A stretch of DNA of 64,000 nt from Bacteroidia bacterium. GTDB lineage: Bacteria > Bacteroidota > Bacteroidia > Flavobacteriales > Flavobacteriaceae. Where the stretch lies: assembly GCA_030427585.1 (NCBI GenBank), contig JAUIBW010000016.1, positions 50,903-114,902 on the forward strand, in the 5' to 3' direction. Positions within the stretch are counted from its first letter, which is position 1. Each line of letters begins with the position of its first letter. The notes beneath the pieces are model-generated. The model ran no database searches. It saw only the letters and a list, made by a program, of their open reading frames with translations, and had not been told where the DNA came from. A program made the translations under genes and the position numbers. Of the stretch, positions 57,001-64,000 are shown in pieces.

Positions 57001-58092
57001 GTACCTACGGTATTTGTAGAGAAAGGATCATATGCAGATGGGAAGTTGACCCTTAACATCATCAATACATTAGGTGCTCATCATATGATATTTAATGGTA
57101 ACATTAGAAAGACCGAACAATCAAAAGAACATAATATGGTTGAAACCGTAGCATTATCAGGAGCATACCATGAACAAATTACTATAGAAACAGGATTTTT
57201 ATTTGATATAGGATTCTCGATCAAAGGAGAAAACTCTACTCAATTAGATGCATTATACCTGGCAGATGGTCCCTGGGGTATTGATTATCAGGAGCAAGGA
57301 GTCGTAATCGAGAATTTTGAAGTTACGAAACATGATGCAACAGCACAGAAAAATGAATATACTATAGAACGTAACGCATTGGTGTATGGCGAAGTAAAAG
57401 AAACGCTAAATCTTTTTAGAAATATCCTTGCCGGTGAACTTACACTAGCCGTATCTGACTACGATGCTGTACAGTTTGAAATGTATAATGATAGAGATGT
57501 CGAGGTGATACTGGTAACTGAAGGCCTTACAAACTGGAGTAACAGGCTTAGATATAGAATATCTGCCACCCATAAAAAAACAACACATACCCTTTCGTTT
57601 GCCGATTTTACAAATGGGAATAAAGAAAATGAAACGTTCGAAAAAGTAAGAAGCATTGTATTCTCGGTACAGGGAGATTATCAAAACTTCACTCCATTTC
57701 ATATAGAAGTATCAGATCTGGCATTCACCAGTACGACAACAATCGATCCAGAGTTAGATCCCGAAACACCAGATGTGGTAGCAGAAGATGAAGAAGAAAC
57801 TAATGATGACCAAATCGCACAAGTAGAAACCCATGAACCAATCGCAGTAACTACGCTTTCTAATTATCCTAATCCTTTTAGAAACAAAACTACGATTAGA
57901 GTACCAGGCACACACAACAGCGTAGAAATGGTTGTTATCGATATGATAGGAAGAACAGTACGACAAGAACGTATAACATTACATAATAACAGCATAACTT
58001 TTGAGACCAAAAGCCTTATCCCAGGTGTATACTATTACCTCATAAGAGGTGATAACAAGCAAAAATATAAGGGCAGTTTCTTAATACAATAA
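54067..58092 (+). CDS. Large T9SS-secreted protein with Asp-rich TSP3-like repeats and DUF4114
   Basis: The 1341-residue protein has a signal peptide (MKKLTALILLLVALSANAQ) and an N-terminal propeller-like domain to about residue 260 (YNAGGYNPKDNYLYAIKKGDN, DVDADGNLWVYQNN). Next come calcium-binding Asp-rich repeats of the thrombospondin type 3 kind (about 255-510; DKDQDGTLDSMDADSDGDG) and a DUF4114 domain (about 590-740; FEDIRRDYASCDQDFNDALFY). An unrecognised beta-rich part follows, then a T9SS type A sorting domain (about 1265-1341; LSNYPNPFRNKTTIRV, LIPGVYYYLIRGDNKQ). It should be exported by type IX secretion and attached to the surface, perhaps as an adhesin. Confidence 0.9.
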   Translation: MKKLTALILLLVALSANAQQPFDCDKGNFYQVISGSLKAYDPITGSYSEALHTYSTTYNAGGYNPKDNYLYAIKKGDNHLLRIAKDMVIDLGAVAPAGTTVFGGGYAADVDADGNLWVYQNNTKKTFHKITNLKDYDGTSSPVFELIEADQASPGTCADIAYINGAFYGGSRGKLYKWDLSSGTPVFSEKTVTNLPTGTFGAAYADANNRLYLSDNNGGLYLVDNYESATPTAILLNLTETTNSNDGFKCANGISPLDKDQDGTLDSMDADSDGDGIPNIDECNGIDPYGDDDGDNLYNYLDGDISDNGDNVVQDAFDRDSDGNPDFLDIDSDNDGIYDIVEAGLGDKDTNNDGVYNGSDHNFIDTDLDGLADAFDPDQGNTVTLIDTDNDGIYDCYDIDSDNDGIVDIIEGQNSATYQGLSNIDEDKDGMDDAFDPDYAGTVNGTVNTDGTDAYDHLDTDSDNDGISDSTEAYDSDGDDVAETTLSGVDNDNDGLDDSFDLRKSSFDPENGGQTPASFPIPEICDRYNYLGDFTSNGKPLYLDGQDVVTQETIDLVNNALPEGYPVPDFNPHYISSGYDTDIEVQEQADIWVTFIGEGAGYKNTLGFYTYDINNPSPSIPAPEDITIIFPNVSAVGSGGELEVGDKVKIGTFPPNTGIGWVLLANAWENGCVGTGYWQLYSNPDYNPETDPTLRYHNVLLSDPDNERIILGFEDIRRDYASCDQDFNDALFYITASPYTAISTDNCVDIDTATDVTSANNGGLESNGDLASLIAKRNFSRTKTNNIFNTKKSQKRFQPGTKSYKSANHEDLSIYFPNTGIFGTESTYVSSPEDLLGITNAEAVFSVDYYKGNERVAAALATSTKSSIYDHSKTICDRLNGSKLLDVRTVTIKNHTLVSTRIERATGQIEYALTFSVKKGESENEIYSLWNIDNYPDGDYINFQVWGGSVPQVANIANHILDAFTADKPMRSHKVSHRVPTVFVEKGSYADGKLTLNIINTLGAHHMIFNGNIRKTEQSKEHNMVETVALSGAYHEQITIETGFLFDIGFSIKGENSTQLDALYLADGPWGIDYQEQGVVIENFEVTKHDATAQKNEYTIERNALVYGEVKETLNLFRNILAGELTLAVSDYDAVQFEMYNDRDVEVILVTEGLTNWSNRLRYRISATHKKTTHTLSFADFTNGNKENETFEKVRSIVFSVQGDYQNFTPFHIEVSDLAFTSTTTIDPELDPETPDVVAEDEEETNDDQIAQVETHEPIAVTTLSNYPNPFRNKTTIRVPGTHNSVEMVVIDMIGRTVRQERITLHNNSITFETKSLIPGVYYYLIRGDNKQKYKGSFLIQ

Positions 58093-58120
58093 AGGTTAGG
58101 TTAAGTTCAGGATTTGGGTA

Positions 58121-58160
58121 ATAGCGAGGATGATGTCATGGTTGTCCTCGCTATTTTTTT
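58121..58160 (+). terminator. Rho-independent terminator of the T9SS gene
   Basis: ATAGCGAGGA pairs with TCCTCGCTAT, followed by seven T. It lies 28 bases after the stop codon. Confidence 0.93.
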
Positions 58161-58246
58161 AACTCGAATGATCAATGTCGTTTAGTTAAGGATAATACCA
58201 TTTGTATTTTGAATTTACTGGCAAAGAAAATTAAGATTTTTTTGTT

Positions 58247-58274
58247 ACCCGATGGCGCGGATTTGTAATCCGTG
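58247..58274 (+). repeat. REP copy 1 (RAYT-associated)
   Basis: A 28-base unit: head ACCCGATGG, then GCGCGGATTTGTAATCCGTG, in which CGGATT pairs with AATCCG. Identical to copies 2 and 3 over the unit. Confidence 0.88.
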
Positions 58275-58285
58275 AAACATATTAT

Positions 58286-58313
58286 ACCCGATGGCGCGGA
58301 TTTGTAATCCGTG
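58286..58313 (+). repeat. REP copy 2 (RAYT-associated)
   Basis: Same 28-base unit as copy 1, 11 bases later and in the same orientation. Confidence 0.88.
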
Positions 58314-58349
58314 AAACATTTTATAACAAAAGAACAGTTACAGCAATGT

Positions 58350-58377
58350 ACCCGATGGCGCGGATTTGTAATCCGTG
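58350..58377 (+). repeat. REP copy 3 (RAYT-associated)
   Basis: Same unit. It is flanked on both sides by a duplicated segment of about 30 bases (TATAACAAAAGAACAGTTAC...) at about 58321-58350 and 58386-58413, so the REP with its flank was duplicated in tandem. Confidence 0.87.
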
Positions 58378-58384
58378 CAACATA

Positions 58385-58432
58385 TTATAACAAAAGAACA
58401 GTTACAGCAATGTAGCTGTTTTTCTGTTATAA
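58385..58432 (+). terminator. Long hairpin upstream of the RAYT gene
   Basis: The outer stem is TTATAACA (58385-58392) with TGTTATAA (58425-58432). The inner stem is ACAGC (58404-58408) with GCTGT (58415-58419), followed by TTTTC. It is terminator-like but could be part of the mobile repeat structure. Confidence 0.4.
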
Positions 58433-58453
58433 TAAATCATTAATAATTGTTCA

Positions 58454-58476
58454 GTTCTGAAAAATGAAACTGGTAT
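58454..58476 (+). repeat. Short shared motif, copy 1
   Basis: GTTCTGAAAAATGAAACTGG plus TAT recurs with few changes at 60269-60291, before the RHS gene. It lies about 40 bases upstream of the RAYT start. Confidence 0.5.
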
Positions 58477-58515
58477 GGTTTATTATTGTTTCATATATCT
58501 TAATAAAACTCTATT

Positions 58516-59070
58516 ATGTCTACAAAATACAAAGCAACAATGCCAGATGTTGGTTATTTTATTACAATAACAATTGTTGGTTGGATTGATGTTTTTACGA
58601 GAGTGAAACAAAAATATGTTATTATTGATAGCCTAAAATATTGTCAAGAAGAGAAAGGTTTAGAAATTTATGGGTATTGTATCATGCCTAGTCATATCCA
58701 TATGTTATGCAAAGCAAAAGAAGGGTATGTATTATCAGATATCATCCGTGATTTTAAGAAGTTTACTTCCAAAAAAATTATAGAAACAATCGAAAAATAC
58801 CCTGAAAGTAGACGAGAGTGGATGTTAAAATATTTTAGTAAAGCTTGTGAACATTTAAAACGTGGACAACGATATAAAGTTTGGCAAAACGGATACCACG
58901 CAGAGATTGCAAGTTCAAATTGGTTTATAAAACAAAAAATAAAGTACATTCATAATAATCCGGTTGTAGATAAGATTGTTTTAAACCCAGAAGATTATAT
59001 TTTTAGTTCTGCTAGAAATTATGCAGATTTAGATCATGAATTAGATATCGTTGTTTTAAATTTATTTTGA
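58516..59070 (+). CDS. REP-associated tyrosine transposase (RAYT, Y1_Tnp)
   Basis: A 184-residue IS200/IS605-like Y1 transposase: HUH motif H60-I-H62 in YGYCIMPSHIHML, candidate catalytic Tyr143 in KIKYIHNNPV, and the RAYT-typical VWQNGYHAEIASSNWF. RAYTs are domesticated single-copy relatives of IS200 transposases that cut REP hairpins. Three REPs before it and one inverted copy after it show the expected arrangement. The gene is intact and may be active on REPs elsewhere in the genome. Confidence 0.92.
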   Translation: MSTKYKATMPDVGYFITITIVGWIDVFTRVKQKYVIIDSLKYCQEEKGLEIYGYCIMPSHIHMLCKAKEGYVLSDIIRDFKKFTSKKIIETIEKYPESRREWMLKYFSKACEHLKRGQRYKVWQNGYHAEIASSNWFIKQKIKYIHNNPVVDKIVLNPEDYIFSSARNYADLDHELDIVVLNLF

Positions 59071-59081
59071 GGCTTTAAAAG

Positions 59082-59109
59082 CACGGATTGCAAATCCGCG
59101 CCATCGGGT
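59082..59109 (-). repeat. REP copy 4, inverted (RAYT-associated)
   Basis: The reverse complement of the REP unit with one change (TTGCAA against TTGTAA in the loop). It lies 11 bases after the RAYT stop, so the gene is bracketed by REPs in opposite orientation. Confidence 0.87.
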
Positions 59110-59113
59110 TTAT

Positions 59114-59365
59114 TACATTCAAAAAATGACCATCTACATCAAAAAAATGTGCACTTACATTCAACAAATAAGCATCTGCAGTAAGAAAATATGCACCCGT
59201 ACTCTACAAATACCCTTCTACATTCAAAAAATAACCATCTACATCAAAAAAATGTGCACTTACATTCAACAAATAAGCATCTGCAGTAAGAAAATGTATA
59301 CTTCGATTTAATAAATAGCCTCTTACATATAGAAAATAACTTACTATGCTGTAAAAAAATAAAGG
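59114..59365. repeat. Tandem array of about twelve 21-bp degenerate units with phased A-tracts
   Basis: The units run in strict 21-base register with consensus TACATTCAAAAAATnnnCATC; the last one or two are decayed. A 77-base block (59114-59190) recurs with one change at 59219-59295, offset 105 = 5 x 21. Each unit has an A-rich tract at positions 8-13. Since 21 bases is two helical turns, the tracts face the same side, predicting intrinsic curvature. Short open frames across it (for example from 59126) simply encode the 7-residue period. Confidence 0.85.
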
Positions 59366-59465
59366 GAAAGAGGGTAACAAAATAGCAACTAGGTAAATAT
59401 ACTAAGAGCATATGCCTAAATAAATTATAATATACAAATTAGTATACACTTAAAACCCAATTTTT

Positions 59466-60110
59466 ATGGATCAAAGACAGATCAATCGATTAGAAATGTA
59501 CCAGGCAGTACAAACATTTATGGATACCAACACCAATATATGGAGCAGCGTACCCGTATTAGTAACTTTTAAAAACGAGTTAGATGAGTTATTGATACAA
59601 ATTAATGAAAACAAAGATACTCAAGAAGCCTCTAGAGTATATCTAGGAAGGAATAAAGCTATTCAAAAACGGTTTGTATCAGAAAAAGGGGACATTCTTA
59701 ATGATGCACTAGAAGCTTATGCTGCTGTAGAAGGTAATGCCGTATTAGAACAAAAAGCAGCAAAAAGTTTTACCGATTTATATAGTCTACGTAATCAGGA
59801 TTTTGTCACGGTCATTACAGAAACCATCTCATTATTAGACCAAAACATAACTCCCCTTGCAGATTATGGAGTGACCCAGGATCAAATCACTGATCTAAAA
59901 AACAGTTTTGACAGTTTTATGGTTCTTAATGGCGAGCCCAGACAATATCGTATTACTCAAAAACAAGCGACAGCTACCTTGTCTGATCTTTTTGATCAGG
60001 CTTCGGCTTTACTTAGTAATAAGATTGATAAAGTCATGAAACGTTTTAAACGTACCAATACTACCTTTTATAATGGATATCTGGCAGCACGCGTTATTGT
60101 TGGCAATTAG
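59466..60110 (+). CDS. Conserved hypothetical helical protein
   Basis: A 214-residue cytoplasmic protein, predicted all-helical, without a signal peptide. It has an Asn-rich opening (MDTNTNIW), a central LYSLRNQDFVTVITETISLLD segment and a C-terminal YNGYLAARVIVGN. I recall similar lone proteins in flavobacteria next to secreted repeat proteins but know no function. It is followed by a strong terminator. Confidence 0.75.
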   Translation: MDQRQINRLEMYQAVQTFMDTNTNIWSSVPVLVTFKNELDELLIQINENKDTQEASRVYLGRNKAIQKRFVSEKGDILNDALEAYAAVEGNAVLEQKAAKSFTDLYSLRNQDFVTVITETISLLDQNITPLADYGVTQDQITDLKNSFDSFMVLNGEPRQYRITQKQATATLSDLFDQASALLSNKIDKVMKRFKRTNTTFYNGYLAARVIVGN

Positions 60111-60147
60111 CCTACCAAATCCAAATTAATTACAGTAATTCTTAACA

Positions 60148-60178
60148 TAGAGCAGATTGATTTCTGCTCTATTTTTTT
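60148..60178 (+). terminator. Rho-independent terminator
   Basis: TAGAGCAGA pairs perfectly with TCTGCTCTA around TTGATT, followed by seven T. It ends the 59466 gene. Confidence 0.95.
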
Positions 60179-60268
60179 AGTATGGGTTCTACCCTATATG
60201 CCGGTGTTTATCTCACCTTAACATCAGGTTTTTATTTTTTTTGAAAAAACTTTCACTTTTTTTTCTCA

Positions 60269-60291
60269 GTCCCGAAAAATGAAACTGGCAT
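60269..60291 (+). repeat. Short shared motif, copy 2
   Basis: GTCCCGAAAAATGAAACTGG plus CAT, about 60 bases before the RHS gene; compare 58454-58476. Confidence 0.5.
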
Positions 60292-60351
60292 ACCGTAATA
60301 TTGCACCAGGAATACAATAAAAAAACAAAATCAGTCACTAATTACTTTTTT

Positions 60352-63300
60352 ATGAGAAAACAAATAATATATCTATTCTTATTTTTAACGGGAATAGGAT
60401 TTGGGCAGGAGCTTAATACCTATAGTCCTGTATCTCCAACAGCAGCAAGCTTGGGAAAATTTGGAGCCTTTCCTGTCAATACCAATTTGGGTACAACAAA
60501 TATTTCTATCCCTTTATATACTATTAAGCAAGGGGATATAGAAATCCCGATTAGCTTAAGTTATAATGCTACTTCTGGGATTAGAGTGAATGAAGAAGCT
60601 TCCTGGGTTGGCCTGGGATGGACATTAAATGCTGGCGGGGCTATTGTAAGGAATGTAAAAGGACAACCTGGTACCGGGGATATTCCTGATCTGGGAAATG
60701 TAACATTTGATGCTACTTACAATAGATATTTTAGAGATGTAATCCAAGCGGAAGCCGACTCAAACCACGATGAATATATTTTTAATTATTCTGGAAATAC
60801 GGGGAAGTTTATTTATGATCAGAATGCAGGTAAATTTGTATTTATTGATTATAAACCTGTAACCATAAATGCTTCTGCTAGTGAAGGAGACTATACTTTT
60901 TCGGCAATTACCGAAAACGGGAGTGTCTTAAATTTTGATGCTCATGAAATTACAGATAACTTTCAGGATGACCAATCAGCATATACATATAGGAAATTTA
61001 CAACCTCTTCATATCTTACCAAAGTTACTTCTGCCAATCAAACGGATATTGTGACTTTAGAATATGACAGTCATACATTTAATAAAACAAGAGAAATTAC
61101 AGGAGATCAAGTATCAATGCCGTTATCTTCTGGAGATGGAGGACCTTTACCAGAATGGAAACCTCTTCCTCCAAAACCGTCATTACCTAAAGATTATATA
61201 GCTCATGAAAAAACATTAAAAAGAATAAACTTTAAAGGAGGGTACGTGCTTTTTGACTATAGTATGGATAGAATTGATAGCGAGTCTTCTAAACTAAACC
61301 ATATCAAAATATACGCTACTATTAATGGGGTACATCAACTTATTAAACAAATTACCTTTAATTATGATTATTATAACAGATCCGGTGGAGGATACCATTT
61401 AGAGTATCAAAGTTTATTAAAACCTCATTATCGAAATTCTCTACGATTAAAAGGAGTAGATGTATATGCTAATACGAATACCCCACAAAAGTATCATTTT
61501 GAATATAACACTACCCCATTACCCTTACGAACTTCTTCTGGTCAGGATTTTTGGGGATACCCTAATAATAACACAGGGAGTTATATGCATAAGCATGAAA
61601 CAGATTTTCATTTTATGATTAGTAATCATAAAACCAAGGCTCATAGAGCAGAAGTGGGAAATGGAGACAGAACCCCGGATGAGACAAAAATGAAAGCTGG
61701 GATATTAAAAAAAATCATATACCCAACCGGAGGATATACCGAGTTTGTTTATGAGGCTAATAAGTATCAAGTACTTAGTAATGTGCCTGAATATGGAAAC
61801 GATAGGGTTAGTGTTTCTTCACAAGGTATAGGATCTAGAGATGGATATACCTGCACACCCACTGGATTGGAAATAAAAACATTTAGACCCCAACAGGATA
61901 ATATTGTCGAGGCACAACTCAATATTTCTTTTACTAATGCACAAGACCCTAACAGTAGTAATAATCCTACTCTCAACGGCAGTACTTCTTATGTAAAATT
62001 TGATGGAAAAACATATCAAAGAAAAGGAGGATGTAGTCCCCAGTATTGTGCAACATCGTATGCTATAGATTTAACAAATTTATCAAACAATTTTGAGTAC
62101 ACTTTAGAAGCCAGAGAAGATGGTAATGGGGCTTTAGGAGCCTCACCTTGCCCTTCTGTATATGCCAGTGTAAGTTGGAAATATCTAAAAGGACATAGCC
62201 AGGAAACGATTACTCATCTCGTTGGCGGATTACGCATTAAATCCATTACCAATTATGATGGTATTAACCCAAATTTTACTTCTAAAAAAGAATATATCTA
62301 TAACAAACCCAATGTTTTAATTCCTGCTGATCAGGGAGACTATGAAACATTCCATAAAGTTACAGATTTGCCACAAATACTCAATATTATTACTTCTTAT
62401 CCAACATATGCTTTAGACATAAATGGAGGGCCTTCTGCAGAATATACACAAGTAACAGAATATAATTATGATCATTCGGGAAAAGATAACGGTAAAATTG
62501 TTTATACCTATGAGCCTACTCCGGCAAATAGAATAATGGATAATGGGGTCGTAGGGTCGCAATTTAAGTTTTTTATGCATCCCGACTATTTAGAACATTG
62601 TGTTACTCCTACCACCATACCATATAAGGATCTATATCTTGGAACACTACAAACCTTTGGTTATGGTAATTTTATCAATTACTATACTAAAAGCTGGGCT
62701 AGCGGGAGTTTAAAAAAACAAGAGTTTTATAAACGTAATCGTGATAATAGTTATACTAAAATAAAAAGTATTGAAAATGAGTACACACTTTTTGATCAAA
62801 CAAGCCTTCCTATTAATTATGTTCACTCAACCGACCCGACTGGTTTGTCAGTATCAGGAGGGACAAGTGATTTTGGGCCATGTAGCGATGCAAATTTTTC
62901 TTTTCTCTATAATCAAGGTTTTTATTCTTTTGGTAAAAAATTATTAACTACTACCAAAGAAACTACATTCGATACCAATGGAGGTAATCCTATAGTTACA
63001 GAACAAACGTATAACTATGATCATCCTAATTATTTCCAGACACAAAATATAGTAAAAAGCAGTAAGGGTAGTACCTTAAAAACCAAAACATTTTATCCTA
63101 ATTCTCATAATAGTCTGGTCGATCTAAGTATTGATGATAAAAATGCATATTTTAAATTAGAACAATTGCATAGGATAGCCATTCCTATACAAACCGAAAC
63201 CTATACCGATAATACGATTTTATCGACTCAGCGTACTTTATACAAACAGGGGACTGTTACGAATTCTTATTTTCCTAAAAGTATACAGGCTGCCAAAGGA

Positions 63301-64000
63301 GTAATTGATGCTGTCAACCCTTTAGCCGATCGTATACAATATCATAAGTATGATAGTTCAGGAAACCCTATAGAGATATCTAATGCAGATGGAACCCATA
63401 TCATATATATATGGGGTTATCAAGATACCTATCCCATTGCCAAGATTGAGAACGCAACCTATACAGATATAACAGCTTATGTTGCAGATCTAAAAGCAAA
63501 ATCTAATGCTGATATCGATCATTGTACAGGAGCTACTTGTAAAGAACAGGTTCTTAGGGAAGCCTTACAGGGCCTTAGAACAGCCTTACCCAATGCGATG
63601 GTATCTACATATACCTACGACCCATTGGTTGGGGTGACCAGTATGACAGACCCAGAAGGGTATACCATGTATTACCAGTATGACCAGATGAACCGTTTAC
63701 AATATACCCTGGATCATGAGCAATATGTAGCCCAGCAACTACGCTATAATTATCAAGGTCAGCAATCCGATGTTTTAAGAGCGGTAAGGATCAGCTATCC
63801 CTCTTTTGGATCTGTTCAGCCCAATCAAGCAGTAACCTTTACCGCTAATACCTCTGGGACTGGCGGTGCCGATCTCTATACCTGGTCTGTAGATGGCGTA
63901 CAAGAACAATGTGATAGCACCACCAGTTTTACCAAAACCTTTGCCAGCGAAGGGACCTATACGGTATCGGTACTAGCCTATAATACCCAAACCAAACATA
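60352..64000 (+). CDS. RHS/YD-repeat cell-surface protein (3' end outside window)
   Basis: The frame from ATG 60352 stays open to the window edge, giving at least 1216 residues. A signal peptide (MRKQIIYLFLFLTGIGFGQ) is followed by the Bacteroidetes RHS N-terminal pattern (YSPVSPTAASLGKFGAFPVN, IPISLSYNATSGIRV, WVGLGWTLNAGG). Further on are YD-type repeats (TYTYDPLVGVTSMTDPEGY, YYQYDQMNRLQYTLDHE) and a PKD-like domain at the edge (PNQAVTFTANTSGTGGADLYTWSVDG). Such proteins form a shell around a C-terminal, often toxic, domain. The C-terminal domain that would define its role lies beyond the window. Confidence 0.88.
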   Translation, partial: MRKQIIYLFLFLTGIGFGQELNTYSPVSPTAASLGKFGAFPVNTNLGTTNISIPLYTIKQGDIEIPISLSYNATSGIRVNEEASWVGLGWTLNAGGAIVRNVKGQPGTGDIPDLGNVTFDATYNRYFRDVIQAEADSNHDEYIFNYSGNTGKFIYDQNAGKFVFIDYKPVTINASASEGDYTFSAITENGSVLNFDAHEITDNFQDDQSAYTYRKFTTSSYLTKVTSANQTDIVTLEYDSHTFNKTREITGDQVSMPLSSGDGGPLPEWKPLPPKPSLPKDYIAHEKTLKRINFKGGYVLFDYSMDRIDSESSKLNHIKIYATINGVHQLIKQITFNYDYYNRSGGGYHLEYQSLLKPHYRNSLRLKGVDVYANTNTPQKYHFEYNTTPLPLRTSSGQDFWGYPNNNTGSYMHKHETDFHFMISNHKTKAHRAEVGNGDRTPDETKMKAGILKKIIYPTGGYTEFVYEANKYQVLSNVPEYGNDRVSVSSQGIGSRDGYTCTPTGLEIKTFRPQQDNIVEAQLNISFTNAQDPNSSNNPTLNGSTSYVKFDGKTYQRKGGCSPQYCATSYAIDLTNLSNNFEYTLEAREDGNGALGASPCPSVYASVSWKYLKGHSQETITHLVGGLRIKSITNYDGINPNFTSKKEYIYNKPNVLIPADQGDYETFHKVTDLPQILNIITSYPTYALDINGGPSAEYTQVTEYNYDHSGKDNGKIVYTYEPTPANRIMDNGVVGSQFKFFMHPDYLEHCVTPTTIPYKDLYLGTLQTFGYGNFINYYTKSWASGSLKKQEFYKRNRDNSYTKIKSIENEYTLFDQTSLPINYVHSTDPTGLSVSGGTSDFGPCSDANFSFLYNQGFYSFGKKLLTTTKETTFDTNGGNPIVTEQTYNYDHPNYFQTQNIVKSSKGSTLKTKTFYPNSHNSLVDLSIDDKNAYFKLEQLHRIAIPIQTETYTDNTILSTQRTLYKQGTVTNSYFPKSIQAAKGVIDAVNPLADRIQYHKYDSSGNPIEISNADGTHIIYIWGYQDTYPIAKIENATYTDITAYVADLKAKSNADIDHCTGATCKEQVLREALQGLRTALPNAMVSTYTYDPLVGVTSMTDPEGYTMYYQYDQMNRLQYTLDHEQYVAQQLRYNYQGQQSDVLRAVRISYPSFGSVQPNQAVTFTANTSGTGGADLYTWSVDGVQEQCDSTTSFTKTFASEGTYTVSVLAYNTQTKH

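Noticed and set aside
58247..58377. CRISPR array
   Set aside because: Only three units, spacers of 11 and 36 bases, part of which are duplicated, and a RAYT gene alongside; these are REPs.
59126..59311. 61-residue open frame in the 21-bp array as a gene
   Set aside because: Its heptad peptide follows directly from the DNA repeat period, both strands give similar periodic peptides, and no start context is seen.

Overview
The window is AT-rich and reads as chromosomal DNA of a marine-type Bacteroidetes, most likely a Flavobacteriaceae member (Aquimarina-like is my guess). The reasons are a type IX secretion (T9SS) C-terminal sorting domain, OmpA/PD40 and RHS proteins of the Bacteroidetes type, Bacteroidetes-style -7 motifs (TAnnTTTG), weak Shine-Dalgarno use, and a complete flexirubin (dialkylresorcinol / aryl polyene) pigment locus.

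Layout. 1-4.5 kb: the 3' part of an OmpA-family envelope protein, then on the minus strand an AGCS sodium:amino acid symporter, a SpoU-type RNA methyltransferase and a muramidase. 5.0-9.6 kb: a small secreted protein, then a propeller-type LytS histidine kinase with its LytTR response regulator. 9.6-43.1 kb: the flexirubin locus. A flavin-dependent halogenase is divergent from a long plus-strand run that starts with an FjTAL-like tyrosine ammonia-lyase. The run continues through FabG, ketosynthases, two ACPs, DarA/DarB, three hotdog dehydratase-like proteins, a thioesterase, an O-methyltransferase, an acyltransferase, an ABC exporter, LolA-like, lipoprotein and beta-barrel proteins, a GT2-DUF2062 fusion, an MMPL-PlsC fusion, a CrtI-like oxidoreductase, a JmjC/cupin protein, a C45 Ntn-hydrolase lipoprotein and a PaaK-like aryl-acid ligase. 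43.3-46.9 kb: a fused XRE-membrane-beta-lactamase-like protein and a second CrtI-like oxidoreductase.

47.2-53.4 kb: a signalling cluster with a CheY-like regulator, a heme H-NOX sensor, a PAS histidine kinase, a FIST sensor protein, a second histidine kinase, an HPt protein and a LytTR output regulator. It looks like a multistep phosphorelay for nitric oxide or redox sensing. 53.4-64 kb: an accessory region with degraded intergenic repeats, a T9SS-secreted Asp-rich/DUF4114 protein preceded by a mini-ORF folded into a hairpin, a REP/RAYT module with four REP copies, a 21-bp-period phased A-tract array, an unknown helical protein, and the 5' part of a large RHS/YD-repeat protein that runs off the window.

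How the pigment genes fit together (family knowledge plus inference). The ammonia-lyase makes 4-coumarate and the ligase activates it. The ketosynthase/CLF, reductase and dehydratase set extends it on the ACPs to an aryl polyene. DarB and DarA make the dialkylresorcinol, and an acyltransferase joins the two. The halogenase and methyltransferase decorate the aryl ring, while the ABC, MMPL and LolA-like proteins move the product to the outer membrane. The less expected observations are a pair of intergenic hairpins with compensatory base changes inside the pigment locus, the regulator/hydrolase fusion with an operator-like inverted repeat in its promoter, the leader ORF before the T9SS protein, and the phased A-tract array.
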